A stretch of DNA of 37,764 nt from a virus. The stretch lies in IMG/VR virus record IMGVR_UViG_3300032228_000003, positions 1 through 37,764 of that record; one strand, given 5' to 3'. Below, piece after piece: positions 19,534-28,649 of this stretch (position 1 is its first letter; the number at the start of each line of letters is the position of its first letter). Under the pieces are notes generated by a model. It saw only the letters and a list, made by a program, of their open reading frames with translations. It had not been told where the DNA came from and ran no database searches. The position numbers and the translations under genes are program-made.

Positions 19534-21504
19534 ATGGCTGAATTTAAAGAAGATATTCAAACTGACGCAGATAACGACTTAATTGCGTTCATCGTAGACC
19601 ACTGCAATACATGGCGAGATCATCGTGATGTAAACTACCTAGACAAGTGGGAAGAGTATGAGCGTCTGTTCCGTGGTATCTGGGATGCAGCTGATAAGAC
19701 TCGTGAGTCTGAGCGTAGTCGCTTAATCACTCCTGCACTGCAGCAAGCCATTGAGTCTAAGCAAGCAGAGATCTCTGAAGCAGTGTTTGGTCGTGGCGAG
19801 TTCTTTGATATCGTAGATGATCGTCAAGACCCCAACAAGAATGATATTCCTTTAGTGCGTCAGCAGATGCATGAAGACTTCAAGGTAAGTAAAGTTAAGA
19901 AAGCCCTAGATAACATTATCCTTCTAGGCGAACTGTATGGTACTGGTATCGGTGAGATTACAGTAGAAGAGCGTACAGTGATGTCTCCAGCTACTCAGGC
20001 TATCCCTGGTACTCAGATGGCTGCTATTGGTGTGGAAGAAAAGAAGCAGTTCATGGTTCAACTCCACCCAGTCAATCCCCGTAACTTCCTTATTGACCCT
20101 AATGCAGCAGACGTAGAAGACTCTCTCGGTGTAGCTATCGAAGAGTATGTCCCTTACTACACCATTGTACAGGGTATGGTTGATGGTACATACCGTAAGG
20201 TTAATGTAACCCCTAGCTACTCCAACATGGAGCTAGAGCCAGTACAAGAAGTAACCCACAAGCAAGATGACCGTATTCGTGTTGTACGCTACTACGGTTT
20301 AGTTCCTCGTGAGTACCTTGAGAACATCGATAAGAAGGATGGAGTCGAAGTAGTAGACCTGTTCCCTGAAGGTTCTAAAGGACAAGACTACCAGAACTTG
20401 GTAGAGGCTATCGTTGTGATTGCTGATGATCAGTGGCTTCTCAAAGCTGAAGAGTCTCCTTACATGATGAAGGATCGTCCTATTGTTGCTTATCAAGCTG
20501 ACTCGATGCCAGGTCGTTTCTGGGGTCGTGGTACTGCTGAGAAGGGCTACAATATGCAGAAGGCTATCGATGCTCAGATTCGTAGCCACCTAGACTCCTT
20601 AGCCCTAACTACATCTCCTATGATGGCGATGGATGCTACAAGGCTTCCTCGTGGTGCTAAGTACGAAGTACGTCCAGGCAAGAACATGCTGGTCAATGGT
20701 AACCCTAACGAGATCATGATGCCATTTAAGTTTGGTGTTACTGATCCTCAGAGCTTCCAAACAGCACAGAACTTCCAGTCAATGCTCCTACAAGCCACAG
20801 GAACGGTCGACAGTGCGTCGATGCCTAGTCAGGTAGCAGGGGGTGAGGCAAGTGGTGCAGGACTCTCTATGGCTCTCTCAGGGCTAATGAAGAAGAACAA
20901 GCGTACCTTGATCAACTTCCAAGAAGATTTCCTCATGCCGTTCATTAATAAGGCAGCTTGGAGATTCATGCAGTTCGATCCAGAGCGTTATCCAGTACAA
21001 GACTTCCAGTTTATCCCTACTTCGACTATGGGAATGGTAGCTCGTGAGTATGAACAGCAACAGATGATGGGCTTAATGTCTACCCTTGGTGCTCAGTCTC
21101 CTATTACTCCAGTGCTGTTGCAGGGTATTATCGCTTCCTCCAGCATGTCTAACCGTGAAGAGATCATTGCTACCCTCCAAGAGATGACTCAAACACAGCA
21201 ACCAGACCCAATGCAAGTACAGATGCAACAGATTGCTATGGAAACTGCTATGGCTCAGCTACAGAAAGTACAGGCTGAGGCAGCTAAAGCAGCAGCTGAA
21301 GCACAGCAAGTAGGAGTAGAGACACAGTTAATGCCAGCAGAAGTCCAAGCTAAGGTAATGGCTGCAGCCTCTAAGAATACGCAAGATCCTATGGCTGATG
21401 AGTTTGAAAAGCGCATGAAACTGGCTGATAAGATCATTAAAGTAGAAGATATCAAGTCAAATGAGCGTATTGCCTCTATGCAAATGAACAGAAATATGCA
21501 ATAA
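19534..21504 (+). CDS. Portal protein
   Basis: A 656-residue portal (head-tail connector) forming the ring through which DNA enters the head. Supporting segments are RSRLITPALQQAIESKQAEI near residue 60, DIPLVRQQM, the NPRNFLIDPNA core (about 185), MPGRFWGRGTAEK (about 325) and RTLINFQEDF (about 455). The C-terminus (about 560-625) is a Gln/Ala/Met coiled-coil-like barrel region. Length and order fit podovirus portals found directly after the terminase and before the scaffold. The stop is followed within 6 bases by a promoter. Confidence 0.9.
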   Translation: MAEFKEDIQTDADNDLIAFIVDHCNTWRDHRDVNYLDKWEEYERLFRGIWDAADKTRESERSRLITPALQQAIESKQAEISEAVFGRGEFFDIVDDRQDPNKNDIPLVRQQMHEDFKVSKVKKALDNIILLGELYGTGIGEITVEERTVMSPATQAIPGTQMAAIGVEEKKQFMVQLHPVNPRNFLIDPNAADVEDSLGVAIEEYVPYYTIVQGMVDGTYRKVNVTPSYSNMELEPVQEVTHKQDDRIRVVRYYGLVPREYLENIDKKDGVEVVDLFPEGSKGQDYQNLVEAIVVIADDQWLLKAEESPYMMKDRPIVAYQADSMPGRFWGRGTAEKGYNMQKAIDAQIRSHLDSLALTTSPMMAMDATRLPRGAKYEVRPGKNMLVNGNPNEIMMPFKFGVTDPQSFQTAQNFQSMLLQATGTVDSASMPSQVAGGEASGAGLSMALSGLMKKNKRTLINFQEDFLMPFINKAAWRFMQFDPERYPVQDFQFIPTSTMGMVAREYEQQQMMGLMSTLGAQSPITPVLLQGIIASSSMSNREEIIATLQEMTQTQQPDPMQVQMQQIAMETAMAQLQKVQAEAAKAAAEAQQVGVETQLMPAEVQAKVMAAASKNTQDPMADEFEKRMKLADKIIKVEDIKSNERIASMQMNRNMQ

Positions 21505-21509
21505 AGTAC

Positions 21510-21538
21510 TTGACTTTTGAGAAAAAGTGTGGTATAAT
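21510..21538 (+). promoter_or_regulatory. Sigma70 promoter ahead of scaffold and capsid genes
   Basis: TTGACT (21510-21515), 17-base spacer ending TGTGG, TATAAT (21533-21538). AGTGTGGTATAATAT is shared with the leftward SSB promoter. The leader of about 43 bases carries AAGGA before ATG 21588. It should boost scaffold and capsid. Confidence 0.9.
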
Positions 21539-21587
21539 ATTTACATTGTATCACAGTTAATCTCCAAAGTCAAGGAAAAAGATTACA

Positions 21588-21833
21588 ATGAATCGAGAAT
21601 TGCAGGATTATTATGAAGCTCGCTTTGCTATGATGGCTACCAAGGGATGGCAAGACTTGGTTGATGACATCGTAACAATGATTGAAGCTACAGACCGTTT
21701 AGGCGGTATAGAAACAGAACAACAACTCCACTTCAAGAAGGGCGAACTGTCCATCATGAACTGGATTAAGACTTTAAGAGAGTCCAGTACAGAAGTCTAT
21801 GAGCAGCTCCTAGTAGAGGAAGATAATGCCTAG
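21588..21833 (+). CDS. Hypothetical protein (81 aa)
   Basis: An 81-residue acidic helical protein (MNRELQDYYEARFAMMATKG, then QQLHFKKGELSIMNWIKTL). Comparable short proteins precede the scaffold in related podoviruses. AAGGA precedes the ATG after the promoter at 21510. It overlaps the next gene by 8 bases. Function unknown. Confidence 0.7.
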   Translation: MNRELQDYYEARFAMMATKGWQDLVDDIVTMIEATDRLGGIETEQQLHFKKGELSIMNWIKTLRESSTEVYEQLLVEEDNA

Positions 21834-22071
21834 ACGAATGTACGATTTCAAGTGTAAAGATTCGCATGTCACTGAGTCCTTCGTCGATGTTGACACAAAA
21901 GAAGTTCAGTGTAGCGTATGTGACGGGACTGCTACCCGTATCCTCACCCCACCGAGGATCTATCTAGATCCAATTAGTGGCGACCACCCTTCAGCTACAT
22001 CGAAGTGGGCTAGACAGAGAGCTGAGAAGCTGGCTGTGGAGAGGAAAACAAATGCAAATCACGGCTCATAA
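21826..22071 (+). CDS. FmdB-like zinc-ribbon protein (81 aa)
   Basis: An 81-residue protein with an FmdB-like ribbon at its N-terminus: MYDFKCKDSHVTESFVD then VQCSVCDGTATRIL, giving one Cys plus a C-x2-C, with HV as a possible further ligand (the first CxxC is incomplete). The C-terminal half (KWARQRAEKLAVERK) is a basic helix. Such proteins are common near podovirus head genes; the role is unknown. Confidence 0.75.
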   Translation: MPRRMYDFKCKDSHVTESFVDVDTKEVQCSVCDGTATRILTPPRIYLDPISGDHPSATSKWARQRAEKLAVERKTNANHGS

Positions 22072-22134
22072 GTGAACTCTTGATCACCGAGCTATTTTTA
22101 ATTATCCTAAAATCGCATTGCGACAGGAGTATAT

Positions 22135-22968
22135 ATGGCTGCTAATTTTATCGAACTGCAAGAAGAAGTATCTAACGAAGTATTAACCGACTTAAACCAA
22201 CAAGAGAGTACAATCCCAGACGCTGAGGACACAAGTTCAGCACAACCTGAAGAGATTGCCCCTGAAGTTGAAATACCTGAGAAGTATAAGAATAAGTCTC
22301 TTGATGAGATTGTTCGTATGCACCAAGAAGCTGAGAAGCTTATCGGTCGTCAGGCACAAGAAGTAGGTGAAGTACGCAAGTTAGCTGATTCTCTTCTAAG
22401 GCAACAACTCGAAGCTAAGCACGACAAGCAGCCTGAACCAGCACAAGAGATCGATTGGTTTGAAGATCCCCAGAAAGCAGTACACCAGGCTATAGAGTCT
22501 AACCCAGTTCTACGACAGCTACAAGAGCAACAAGTAATTCAAGCTCAGCGTTCAGCTCTCGAAGCAATTGAAAAGACTCATCCTGATTTTGTAAGTGTAG
22601 CACAGTCCGAAGACTTCCAGCAATGGGTTTCAAGTTCACGGGCAAGGCAGCGTTTGTATGCTGATGCTAATAACTATGATGTTGATTCAGCTTTAGAACT
22701 ACTCGACAACTACAAGTCGTTGCGTGGTTTAAGACAGCAGAAAGAGGAAACCTCCAAAGCTGCAGATGAAGCACTGAAGAAGACAGATAGTGAAGGTCGT
22801 AGTAAAGCACTCAAAGCAGCAGCTGTGCAACAAGGCGGTACAGGGGAAACAGGTAAACCAGTATATCGTCGTGCAGACTTAATTCGCTTAAGAATGCAAG
22901 ATCCGAATCGTTATGACAGTATGGCAGATGAGATTCTCAGTGCCTACGCAGAAGGACGAGTTCGGTAA
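22135..22968 (+). CDS. Putative capsid scaffold protein
   Basis: A 277-residue, strongly acidic, Gln/Glu-rich protein with extended helices, directly before the major capsid gene, as expected for a scaffold that shapes the procapsid and then leaves. Long helical runs: YKNKSLDEIVRMHQEAEKLI (about 52-71) and SNPVLRQLQEQQVIQAQ (about 121-137). The C-terminus turns basic (RADLIRLRMQDPNRYD), the part that usually docks on the capsid protein. ACAGGAG precedes the ATG by 5 bases. Confidence 0.85.
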   Translation: MAANFIELQEEVSNEVLTDLNQQESTIPDAEDTSSAQPEEIAPEVEIPEKYKNKSLDEIVRMHQEAEKLIGRQAQEVGEVRKLADSLLRQQLEAKHDKQPEPAQEIDWFEDPQKAVHQAIESNPVLRQLQEQQVIQAQRSALEAIEKTHPDFVSVAQSEDFQQWVSSSRARQRLYADANNYDVDSALELLDNYKSLRGLRQQKEETSKAADEALKKTDSEGRSKALKAAAVQQGGTGETGKPVYRRADLIRLRMQDPNRYDSMADEILSAYAEGRVR

Positions 22969-23002
22969 CTTTATTTTATAATTTTATTTAGGAGTATTAA
23001 AA

Positions 23003-23956
23003 ATGGCAACAGCAGTATACCCAGGCGGTAGTGGATCTATCGTAAACAAAACTAATGCAGACAAGTTCATCCCAGAAATTTGGAGTGACGAAGTAGTAGC
23101 TGCATACAAGAAAAACTTGGTTCTCGCTAACCTCGTAAACAAGATGACCATGAAGGGCAAGAAAGGTGACACGCTTCACATTCCTAAGCCAACTCGTGGT
23201 GTAGCAACTGCCAAGGCAGCTAACACAACTGTAACAATCCAAGCTGATACCGAGACCGAAGTTTTGGTTTCTGTTGACCAGCACTTCGAGTACTCACGTT
23301 TTATTGAGGACATCGTTGAAGTTCAAGCTCTTGCATCACTCCGTCGCTTCTACACAGAAGATGCTGGCTATGCATTGGCTAAGAAGATTGATGACACATT
23401 GTTCCAGTTAGGTAAGACTTTCGGTAACGGTACAAGCAGCTTCGTACACAGCAACAGCTATTTCATCGACGGTACTAACGGTCTCTCAGCTTACGCTGTT
23501 GACACTGTAGCTGCTGCTGATGTATTCACTGACGCTGGTTTCCGTGCCTTGATCAAGTTGATGGACGATGCCGACACTCCTATGGATAATCGCTTCTTCA
23601 CTGTACCTCCATCACTTCGTGCTGCTATCATGGGCATCGATCGCTACAACAGCTCTGACTTCGTTGATGGTCGTGGTGTAAACAACGGTCAGATCGGTCA
23701 GCTGTATGGTATCGATATCTATGTATCGAGCAACTGCCCAATCATCGAAACTGATGCAGACAACAGCGTTGGTGGTGATGTTAAAGCAGCTATCTTGGCT
23801 CATCGTGATACGATGGTATTAGCTGAGCAGATGGGTGTTCGTTCACAGACTCAGTACAAGCAAGAGTACCTCTCTACTCTGTACACTGCTGACACGCTGT
23901 ATGGTGTTAAGACATTGCGTCCAGAGACTGGCTTTGTATTGGCTGTTAACGGCTAG
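23003..23956 (+). CDS. Major capsid protein
   Basis: A 317-residue major head protein. It starts after AGGAG with MATAVYPGGSGSIVNK, then FIPEIWSDEVVAAYKKNLVL, a helix typical of the N-arm/long helix of podovirus capsid proteins of the HK97 fold. The middle has FRALIKLMDDADTPMDNRFF and VPPSLRAAIMG (P-domain-like), and the end has GVKTLRPETGFVLAVNG. Codon use is richer in C-ending codons than its neighbours, as expected for a highly expressed gene. It is followed immediately by a terminator. Confidence 0.93.
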   Translation: MATAVYPGGSGSIVNKTNADKFIPEIWSDEVVAAYKKNLVLANLVNKMTMKGKKGDTLHIPKPTRGVATAKAANTTVTIQADTETEVLVSVDQHFEYSRFIEDIVEVQALASLRRFYTEDAGYALAKKIDDTLFQLGKTFGNGTSSFVHSNSYFIDGTNGLSAYAVDTVAAADVFTDAGFRALIKLMDDADTPMDNRFFTVPPSLRAAIMGIDRYNSSDFVDGRGVNNGQIGQLYGIDIYVSSNCPIIETDADNSVGGDVKAAILAHRDTMVLAEQMGVRSQTQYKQEYLSTLYTADTLYGVKTLRPETGFVLAVNG

Positions 23957-23971
23957 TAGTAAGTAACTCAG

Positions 23972-24001
23972 GATAGCCCTTTAATTAGGGCTGTCTTGTT
24001 T
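23972..24001 (+). terminator. Rho-independent terminator after the capsid gene
   Basis: GATAGCCCT / AGGGCTGTC stem (9 pairs, one G-T) around TTAATT, then TTGTTT. It should stop most transcripts after the capsid gene, so capsid is made in excess over tail proteins. Confidence 0.85.
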
Positions 24002-24032
24002 AAGGGTTCTTTAATAAGAGTCTTTAAACAAG
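23995..24032 (+). other. Second hairpin overlapping the terminator tail
   Basis: CTTGTTTAA (23995-24003) pairs with TTAAACAAG (24024-24032), with inner TTCTT/AAGAG. It shares bases with the terminator tail and with the region just before the tail-fibre Shine-Dalgarno (AAGGAG at 24035), so it could process read-through RNA or mask translation. Confidence 0.55.
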
Positions 24033-24045
24033 TCAAGGAGATTCA

Positions 24046-27000
24046 ATGCCGATATACAGGGGAGCAGGTGGTGCAGGAGATGCTACAGCAGACTCCGCTA
24101 GTGAAGCCTTATTAGTTCGTGAACTCGCTATCGAGGTTCAAGCAGACGCTGTTGCTGCTGATGCAAGTGCTATAGCTGCTGCTGGTTCAGCCAGTAGTGC
24201 ATCTACTTCAGCAACTAATGCAAGTAACTCAGCTAGTGCTGCAGCAACCTCTGCTACCAACGCTGCGAATAGTGCATCAACAGCCACTACCCAAGCAACT
24301 AATGCAGCTAATTCAGCTACTGCAGCTCAGACTGCAGAGACTGCTGCTGAACTAGCAGAAACTAACGCAGAGACTGCAGAGACTAACGCTGCATCGAGTG
24401 CTTCTGCAGCTTCTTCGAGCGCATCTGCTGCATCTACCTCAGCTACTAACGCTTTTAACTCAGCCACCGCTGCATCTACTTCAGCAACGAACTCTGCTAA
24501 CAGCGCAACTTCATCAGCAACCTCAGCAACGAACTCTGCTAACTCAGCGACAGCAGCTGCTGGAAGTGCGACCACAGCAACCACTCAGGCTACTAACGCA
24601 GGTAACTCAGCAACCGCTGCAGCAAGTTCTGCCACGGCTGCTGCAGGTTCAGCTACCGCTGCAGCTAATTCCGCTACTGCTGCACAGACTGCAGAGACTA
24701 ATGCAGAGACAGCAGAGACCAATGCAGAGACTGCACAGGCTGCTGCAGAGGCTGCACAGCTTGCTGCCGAGACTGCACAAACTGCTGCAGAATTAGCCGA
24801 GACAAATGCAGAGACTGCTGAGACTAATGCAGAGACAGCAGAAACTAACGCTGCTACTTCAGCTAGTGCAGCTTCAGGCTCTGCTTCTGCTGCTGCCACC
24901 TCAGCTACTAACTCAAGCAACTCCGCATCTGCTGCATCTACTTCAGCTACTAATGCTTCTAACTCCGCTAGTGCAGCATCGACATCTGCGTCTAATGCAG
25001 CTACTTCAGCAAGTAATGCAGCCACAAGCGCAACAAGCGCAGCTGGTTCAGCAACTACAGCAACTACTCAGGCTGGAATAGCAACTACTCAAGCAGGTAA
25101 CGCAAGCACATCAGCATCTAACGCTGCTACATCTGCAAGCTCTGCCGCCAGTGCTCAGTCTGCTGCAGAAACAGCTAGAGACCAAACATTAGCTGCTTTT
25201 GATTCTTTTGATGACAGATACTTAGGACAAAAAGCGACTGCTCCTACATTAGATAATGACGGGAATGCTCTTGTAGCTGGTGCGTTGTATTTTAATACCA
25301 CCACGAATGAGATGAAGGTGTATGATGGCACAATCTGGCTAAACGCTTATGCGTCTTTGTCTGGTGCTCTCCTTGCCACTAACAATCTTTCTGATTTAAA
25401 CAACACAGCAACATCTAGAACTAATCTTAATGTTCCTACTCGTACTGGTGGAGACGCTAGCGGTACTTGGGGTATTGATATAACTGGTAATGCTGCAACT
25501 GCTACAACTGCTACAACAGCTACAACTGCAAATGCTTTAAATACCAGCAATAGTTATACGGGAGTAAACTTTACTGCAACAGGTTCTTTAGTTGTTGGTA
25601 GTAGCGGTACTTATGCGGCTGGTTCTTTGTATTCTGATGCTAATTGGGGAATGATATTTAGGGCAAAACAAGCAAGTCCAGCAACAGCACAATTTATGTG
25701 GGCAAATTCTGATGGCTCTGAATTATTTAGATTTAATGGTTCGGCTTTAACTACAAGTATTACTGGTAATGCAGCAACTGCTACTGCGGCACAAAATGCA
25801 ACTTTTTTAACTCAGCCAAACGCAACATGGGGCGCAAGACTTCAACTTGGCGGTAACGGCGGTGTTCCTGCTGTGGCAACAACCGCAGTAGTTCAAGCAA
25901 CCGATGGTAATTTGCACATGGATGGTGGTGTTGGTAAAGCCATGTATCTCAATTACTACAACAATGGGGTTATTTATTTAAACGGAACTACTTATCAGAT
26001 TAGCGCAAATGGAAGTCAGTACAACGGCAATGCTGCAACTGCAACAACTGCTACAACAGCAACTAACCAATCAGGTGGCTCAGTCAATGCAACAAGTGGT
26101 TCTTTTACAGGGTTAATTACTGGCGCATCTTCGGCATCAACAGATGTAAATAACGCTAACGATACTGGTTCAATTTCAATTCGTGGCAGTGCAGGCACTG
26201 TTGCATCAATGTCTTTCCACCGTACTGGTGCTTATGCTATTAATATGGGTGTTGGAACAGACAATGTATTTCGTATTGGCGGTTGGTCTGCTTCTCCAAA
26301 TTGTTTCCAATTAACTAGCGTTGGTGATGGAACACTTGCTGGGTCTTCTCGTGCTCCTATCTTTTATGACTCTAACGACACTGGATACTATGTAGATCCG
26401 AATTCATATTCACGAACAATGAATTTGAGTGTTTACGTTGGAAATGAAGGAATAGGAGGGGCTAATTCTAGCAGTGAAGGATTAGTTTTGCGTGGTAACT
26501 ATAACAGTAACACTTGGGCGCATAAGTTTCATAAAGCTGACAACGGAAGTGGTGTTCCTGTTTATTTGTCCCAGACAGTAGGCGCGGATTCTTGGAGTGC
26601 ATTACAAGGCTGGGGCACTGGTTTAGGGTATACAAGCAGAGTATATGGGTCGTTATATTCGGACAGCTTATACAGTACTATATTTTATGACGCTAACAAT
26701 ACTGGATATTATTGTGACCCAAACAGCAATTCAAACCTATGGGCAACTTCTACATACTTACTTCCAAGATACCAGTCATCAGACTGGGCTGACGCATTTA
26801 GAAACACTCCAGCTACCTGCAAAGCATATCACGGGGATATAAGCGCAGGTGGTCCTGCTGGTACGTGGTGGTTCTACGAAAGTATGCGTCATGGTAATGC
26901 AGGGAACTTCTGGGGAACTCAGATTGCTTGGGGCTGGGAAGACAATGCTAACCAACTTAGACAACGAAATGTAAGTGCTAATTCGTTTAGCGGTTGGGTT

Positions 27001-27147
27001 ACTTATATTAACTCAAACAATATTGGGTCTCAGTCTGTTGCTTCCGCAGGAAATGGTGTTGCTGGTCTAAACTCTATTTCTATTAGTGATAATCCAGGCA
27101 TCAGGATTACTTTAACAAATGGTACATTTTTCGAATGTGGTACTTAG
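24046..27147 (+). CDS. Tail fibre / receptor-binding protein
   Basis: A 1033-residue tail fibre. Residues about 45-385 are low-complexity repeats of Ala, Ser, Thr, Asn and Glu (units like ATNAANSA and ETAETNAE), a trimeric coiled shaft as in other podovirus fibres. At about 392 the linker ATAPTLDNDGNALVAGALYF is a widely conserved fibre segment. The distal half holds shuffled modules, including two FYD-N-TGYY-DPNS repeats, and ends in a knob-like region (GTWWFYESM, about 939; FSGWVTYINS) like pyocin-knob domains. The distal half is AT-richer than the head genes, consistent with exchange. AAGGAG precedes the start. Confidence 0.9.
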   Translation: MPIYRGAGGAGDATADSASEALLVRELAIEVQADAVAADASAIAAAGSASSASTSATNASNSASAAATSATNAANSASTATTQATNAANSATAAQTAETAAELAETNAETAETNAASSASAASSSASAASTSATNAFNSATAASTSATNSANSATSSATSATNSANSATAAAGSATTATTQATNAGNSATAAASSATAAAGSATAAANSATAAQTAETNAETAETNAETAQAAAEAAQLAAETAQTAAELAETNAETAETNAETAETNAATSASAASGSASAAATSATNSSNSASAASTSATNASNSASAASTSASNAATSASNAATSATSAAGSATTATTQAGIATTQAGNASTSASNAATSASSAASAQSAAETARDQTLAAFDSFDDRYLGQKATAPTLDNDGNALVAGALYFNTTTNEMKVYDGTIWLNAYASLSGALLATNNLSDLNNTATSRTNLNVPTRTGGDASGTWGIDITGNAATATTATTATTANALNTSNSYTGVNFTATGSLVVGSSGTYAAGSLYSDANWGMIFRAKQASPATAQFMWANSDGSELFRFNGSALTTSITGNAATATAAQNATFLTQPNATWGARLQLGGNGGVPAVATTAVVQATDGNLHMDGGVGKAMYLNYYNNGVIYLNGTTYQISANGSQYNGNAATATTATTATNQSGGSVNATSGSFTGLITGASSASTDVNNANDTGSISIRGSAGTVASMSFHRTGAYAINMGVGTDNVFRIGGWSASPNCFQLTSVGDGTLAGSSRAPIFYDSNDTGYYVDPNSYSRTMNLSVYVGNEGIGGANSSSEGLVLRGNYNSNTWAHKFHKADNGSGVPVYLSQTVGADSWSALQGWGTGLGYTSRVYGSLYSDSLYSTIFYDANNTGYYCDPNSNSNLWATSTYLLPRYQSSDWADAFRNTPATCKAYHGDISAGGPAGTWWFYESMRHGNAGNFWGTQIAWGWEDNANQLRQRNVSANSFSGWVTYINSNNIGSQSVASAGNGVAGLNSISISDNPGIRITLTNGTFFECGT
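24180..25170. repeat. Low-complexity shaft-coding repeats
   Basis: About 1 kb of degenerate tandem repeats (GCA/ACT/AAC/TCA codons) encoding the fibre shaft. The repeats differ at synonymous sites. Long antisense frames here are by-products of the codon composition. Confidence 0.85.
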
Positions 27148-27156
27148 GATATATAA

Positions 27157-27342
27157 ATGAAATACGCAAGCACAACAATGAATAATGGTATTGAAACAGT
27201 CGTAGTGGTCATGGAGCTTTTTCAAGTACCTGCATTTGATCCTCGTAATCCACCACAGCCATACACTTATGGGGTGAATGATGATGTTCAAGTAGGGTGG
27301 ATTAAAAATGATCAAGGTACTTTTGTACCACCAAATAATTAA
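27157..27342 (+). CDS. Small tail-fibre-associated protein (61 aa)
   Basis: A 61-residue protein (MKYASTTMNNGIETVVVVME), 9 bases after the fibre stop. It has a Pro/Asn-rich centre and a GWIKNDQGTFVPP end, a motif like the C-terminal 'G..y.....F..P' of fibre-assembly genes. A fibre accessory or chaperone role is inferred from position only. Confidence 0.65.
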   Translation: MKYASTTMNNGIETVVVVMELFQVPAFDPRNPPQPYTYGVNDDVQVGWIKNDQGTFVPPNN

Positions 27343-27355
27343 AAAGGAACATTAA

Positions 27356-27727
27356 ATGGATTTTACTTATACATGGGCTGTAACAAATCTAACAACAGCA
27401 ACAATTAGCGATCTACCAAACGTTGTATTAAATGTTAAATGGACTCTTACTGGTACAGAAACCGATGGTGACTTTGGTATTTTTAATGGCGCAACCCCAT
27501 TAACAACAAACGATGTTGATCAATCAACCTTTGTACCGTTTAATGAATTAACAGAAGAGCTTATTTTATCTTGGATTAAACCCGTTGTTTTAAATAATCC
27601 TGCTTATAAGCAGCATATTGATGATCAAATCAATAAACAAATTTTATCTAAGAAAGAGTCTTTAAATTCTAATGTGCCACTACCTTGGGTAAAAGAAACC
27701 GCACCTGTAGAACCACTAAAACCTTAA
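27356..27727 (+). CDS. DUF7936-like phage protein (123 aa)
   Basis: A 123-residue protein: TYTWAVTNLTTATISDLPNV at the start, KWTLTGTETDGDFGIFNGAT, then LTEELILSWIKPV and a tail LPWVKETAPVEP. The arrangement matches a family of phage proteins of unknown function that follow tail-fibre genes. AAAAAGGA lies upstream of the ATG. Virion association is possible but unproven. Confidence 0.7.
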   Translation: MDFTYTWAVTNLTTATISDLPNVVLNVKWTLTGTETDGDFGIFNGATPLTTNDVDQSTFVPFNELTEELILSWIKPVVLNNPAYKQHIDDQINKQILSKKESLNSNVPLPWVKETAPVEPLKP

Positions 27728-27745
27728 CAAATAAACGGAGAAATT

Positions 27746-27910
27746 ATGGAAGTTAATATTAAACTAAGCGTTGATGCTTTTACAGCGATAATTAATTTAA
27801 TGGGCGAAACACCAGCTAAACATGGATTTTTCCCGCTTATGGTTGACATCCAGAAACAAATAGAAGAGCAGACAGGCAATATGCCTAAAGAACGTGCTGT
27901 TCCTAATTAA
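27746..27910 (+). CDS. Small hypothetical protein (54 aa)
   Basis: A 54-residue protein (MEVNIKLSVDAFTAIINLMG start, then a basic/acidic helix and MPKERAVPN). CGGAGAAA precedes the ATG. It occurs between fibre-accessory and holin-like genes. Function unknown. Confidence 0.65.
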   Translation: MEVNIKLSVDAFTAIINLMGETPAKHGFFPLMVDIQKQIEEQTGNMPKERAVPN

Positions 27911-27952
27911 ATAATTTTATTTAGATAACCATAAATTATAGAAAAGTCAGTT

Positions 27953-28159
27953 ATGAACGAAATCAATCCCGTAGAGTACGGCAAACTAGTACAATCCGTA
28001 GACAACCTAGAGCGTAAAGTAGATGCTTTAGAAGTAGACATTAAGAAGTTAGTGGCTATGGCAGAGCGTAGTAAAGGTTCTCTGTGGGCGTTGATGGGAG
28101 TTGCTTCTGTTGCTGGTGCGTTCATCAGCTATATGACTGAATTAGTGTTTAAAAAATAG
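27953..28159 (+). CDS. XhlA-like membrane protein, possible holin
   Basis: A 68-residue protein with an N-terminal heptad region (LVQSVDNLERKVDALEVDIK, about 12-31) and one C-terminal transmembrane helix (SLWALMGVASVAGAFISYM, about 43-61) ending in FKK. This layout is that of XhlA/holin-type or haemolysin-type membrane proteins. It is far from the endolysin, which has its own holin at 584, so it may be an auxiliary holin or antiholin. Assignment by architecture only. Confidence 0.6.
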   Translation: MNEINPVEYGKLVQSVDNLERKVDALEVDIKKLVAMAERSKGSLWALMGVASVAGAFISYMTELVFKK

Positions 28160-28168
28160 GAGAATGAT

Positions 28169-28303
28169 ATGCCAATGGTAAAAGAAAAGAAGTTCCCATA
28201 CACAGCTAAGGGTAAGAAAGAAGCTAAGCAATATGCTATGAAGACTGGTTCTCCAGTGAAAGCTAAGCCAGCTAAGAAGATGACCGCTAAGCGTGGATAC
28301 TAA
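28169..28303 (+). CDS. Small basic protein A (44 aa)
   Basis: A 44-residue Lys-rich protein (17 Lys/Arg residues): MPMVKEKKFPYTAKGKKEAK start, AKRGY end. AGGAGAATG lies just upstream. First of a cluster of four basic proteins; it probably binds DNA or RNA, perhaps packaged. TAATG overlap with the next gene. Confidence 0.7.
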   Translation: MPMVKEKKFPYTAKGKKEAKQYAMKTGSPVKAKPAKKMTAKRGY

Positions 28304-28647
28304 TGAGAGAGTTAACAGTATTCGCTAACCTTACTGCAGGGACATCTAATACTGTTTATACAGTACCTAAAGGATGTAAGGCTATAGCTACTCTGTTGTT
28401 CCTAGCTAACTCAGGAGGAACAACTAAAGCTATCTCTGCTGCAGTGCATGATGTTAGTGACGCTGCTACTGTTCCTATTGTAGGAGCTAAGTCGTTAGGT
28501 GCAGGAGATGCTCTTCAGTTTAACCAAGGTCGTATGGTTATGGATGAGTTCGATTATATTACAGCTACTCCTGAAGCAGGAGCTACTATGAGCTGTATCT
28601 TTACAGTAGAGTTACATCAGTCCACAGCATATCAGAATGGGAGCTAA
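28303..28647 (+). CDS. Putative small structural protein (114 aa)
   Basis: A 114-residue protein rich in beta-forming residues ([20 protein letters not shown], then [16 protein letters not shown] and [12 protein letters not shown]), uncharged and Ala/Thr-rich. It looks like a minor head-decoration or tail structural protein. No family recognised; virion role inferred from position and composition. Confidence 0.65.
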   Translation: MRELTVFANLTAGTSNTVYTVPKGCKAIATLLFLANSGGTTKAISAAVHDVSDAATVPIVGAKSLGAGDALQFNQGRMVMDEFDYITATPEAGATMSCIFTVELHQSTAYQNGS

Positions 28648-28649
28648 CA

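Noticed and set aside
24327-25025. Long antisense frames opposite the tail-fibre shaft
   Set aside because: They encode only Ala/Val/Leu/Glu runs, forced by the repeated GCA/ACT/TCA codons on the coding strand, and lack a Shine-Dalgarno.
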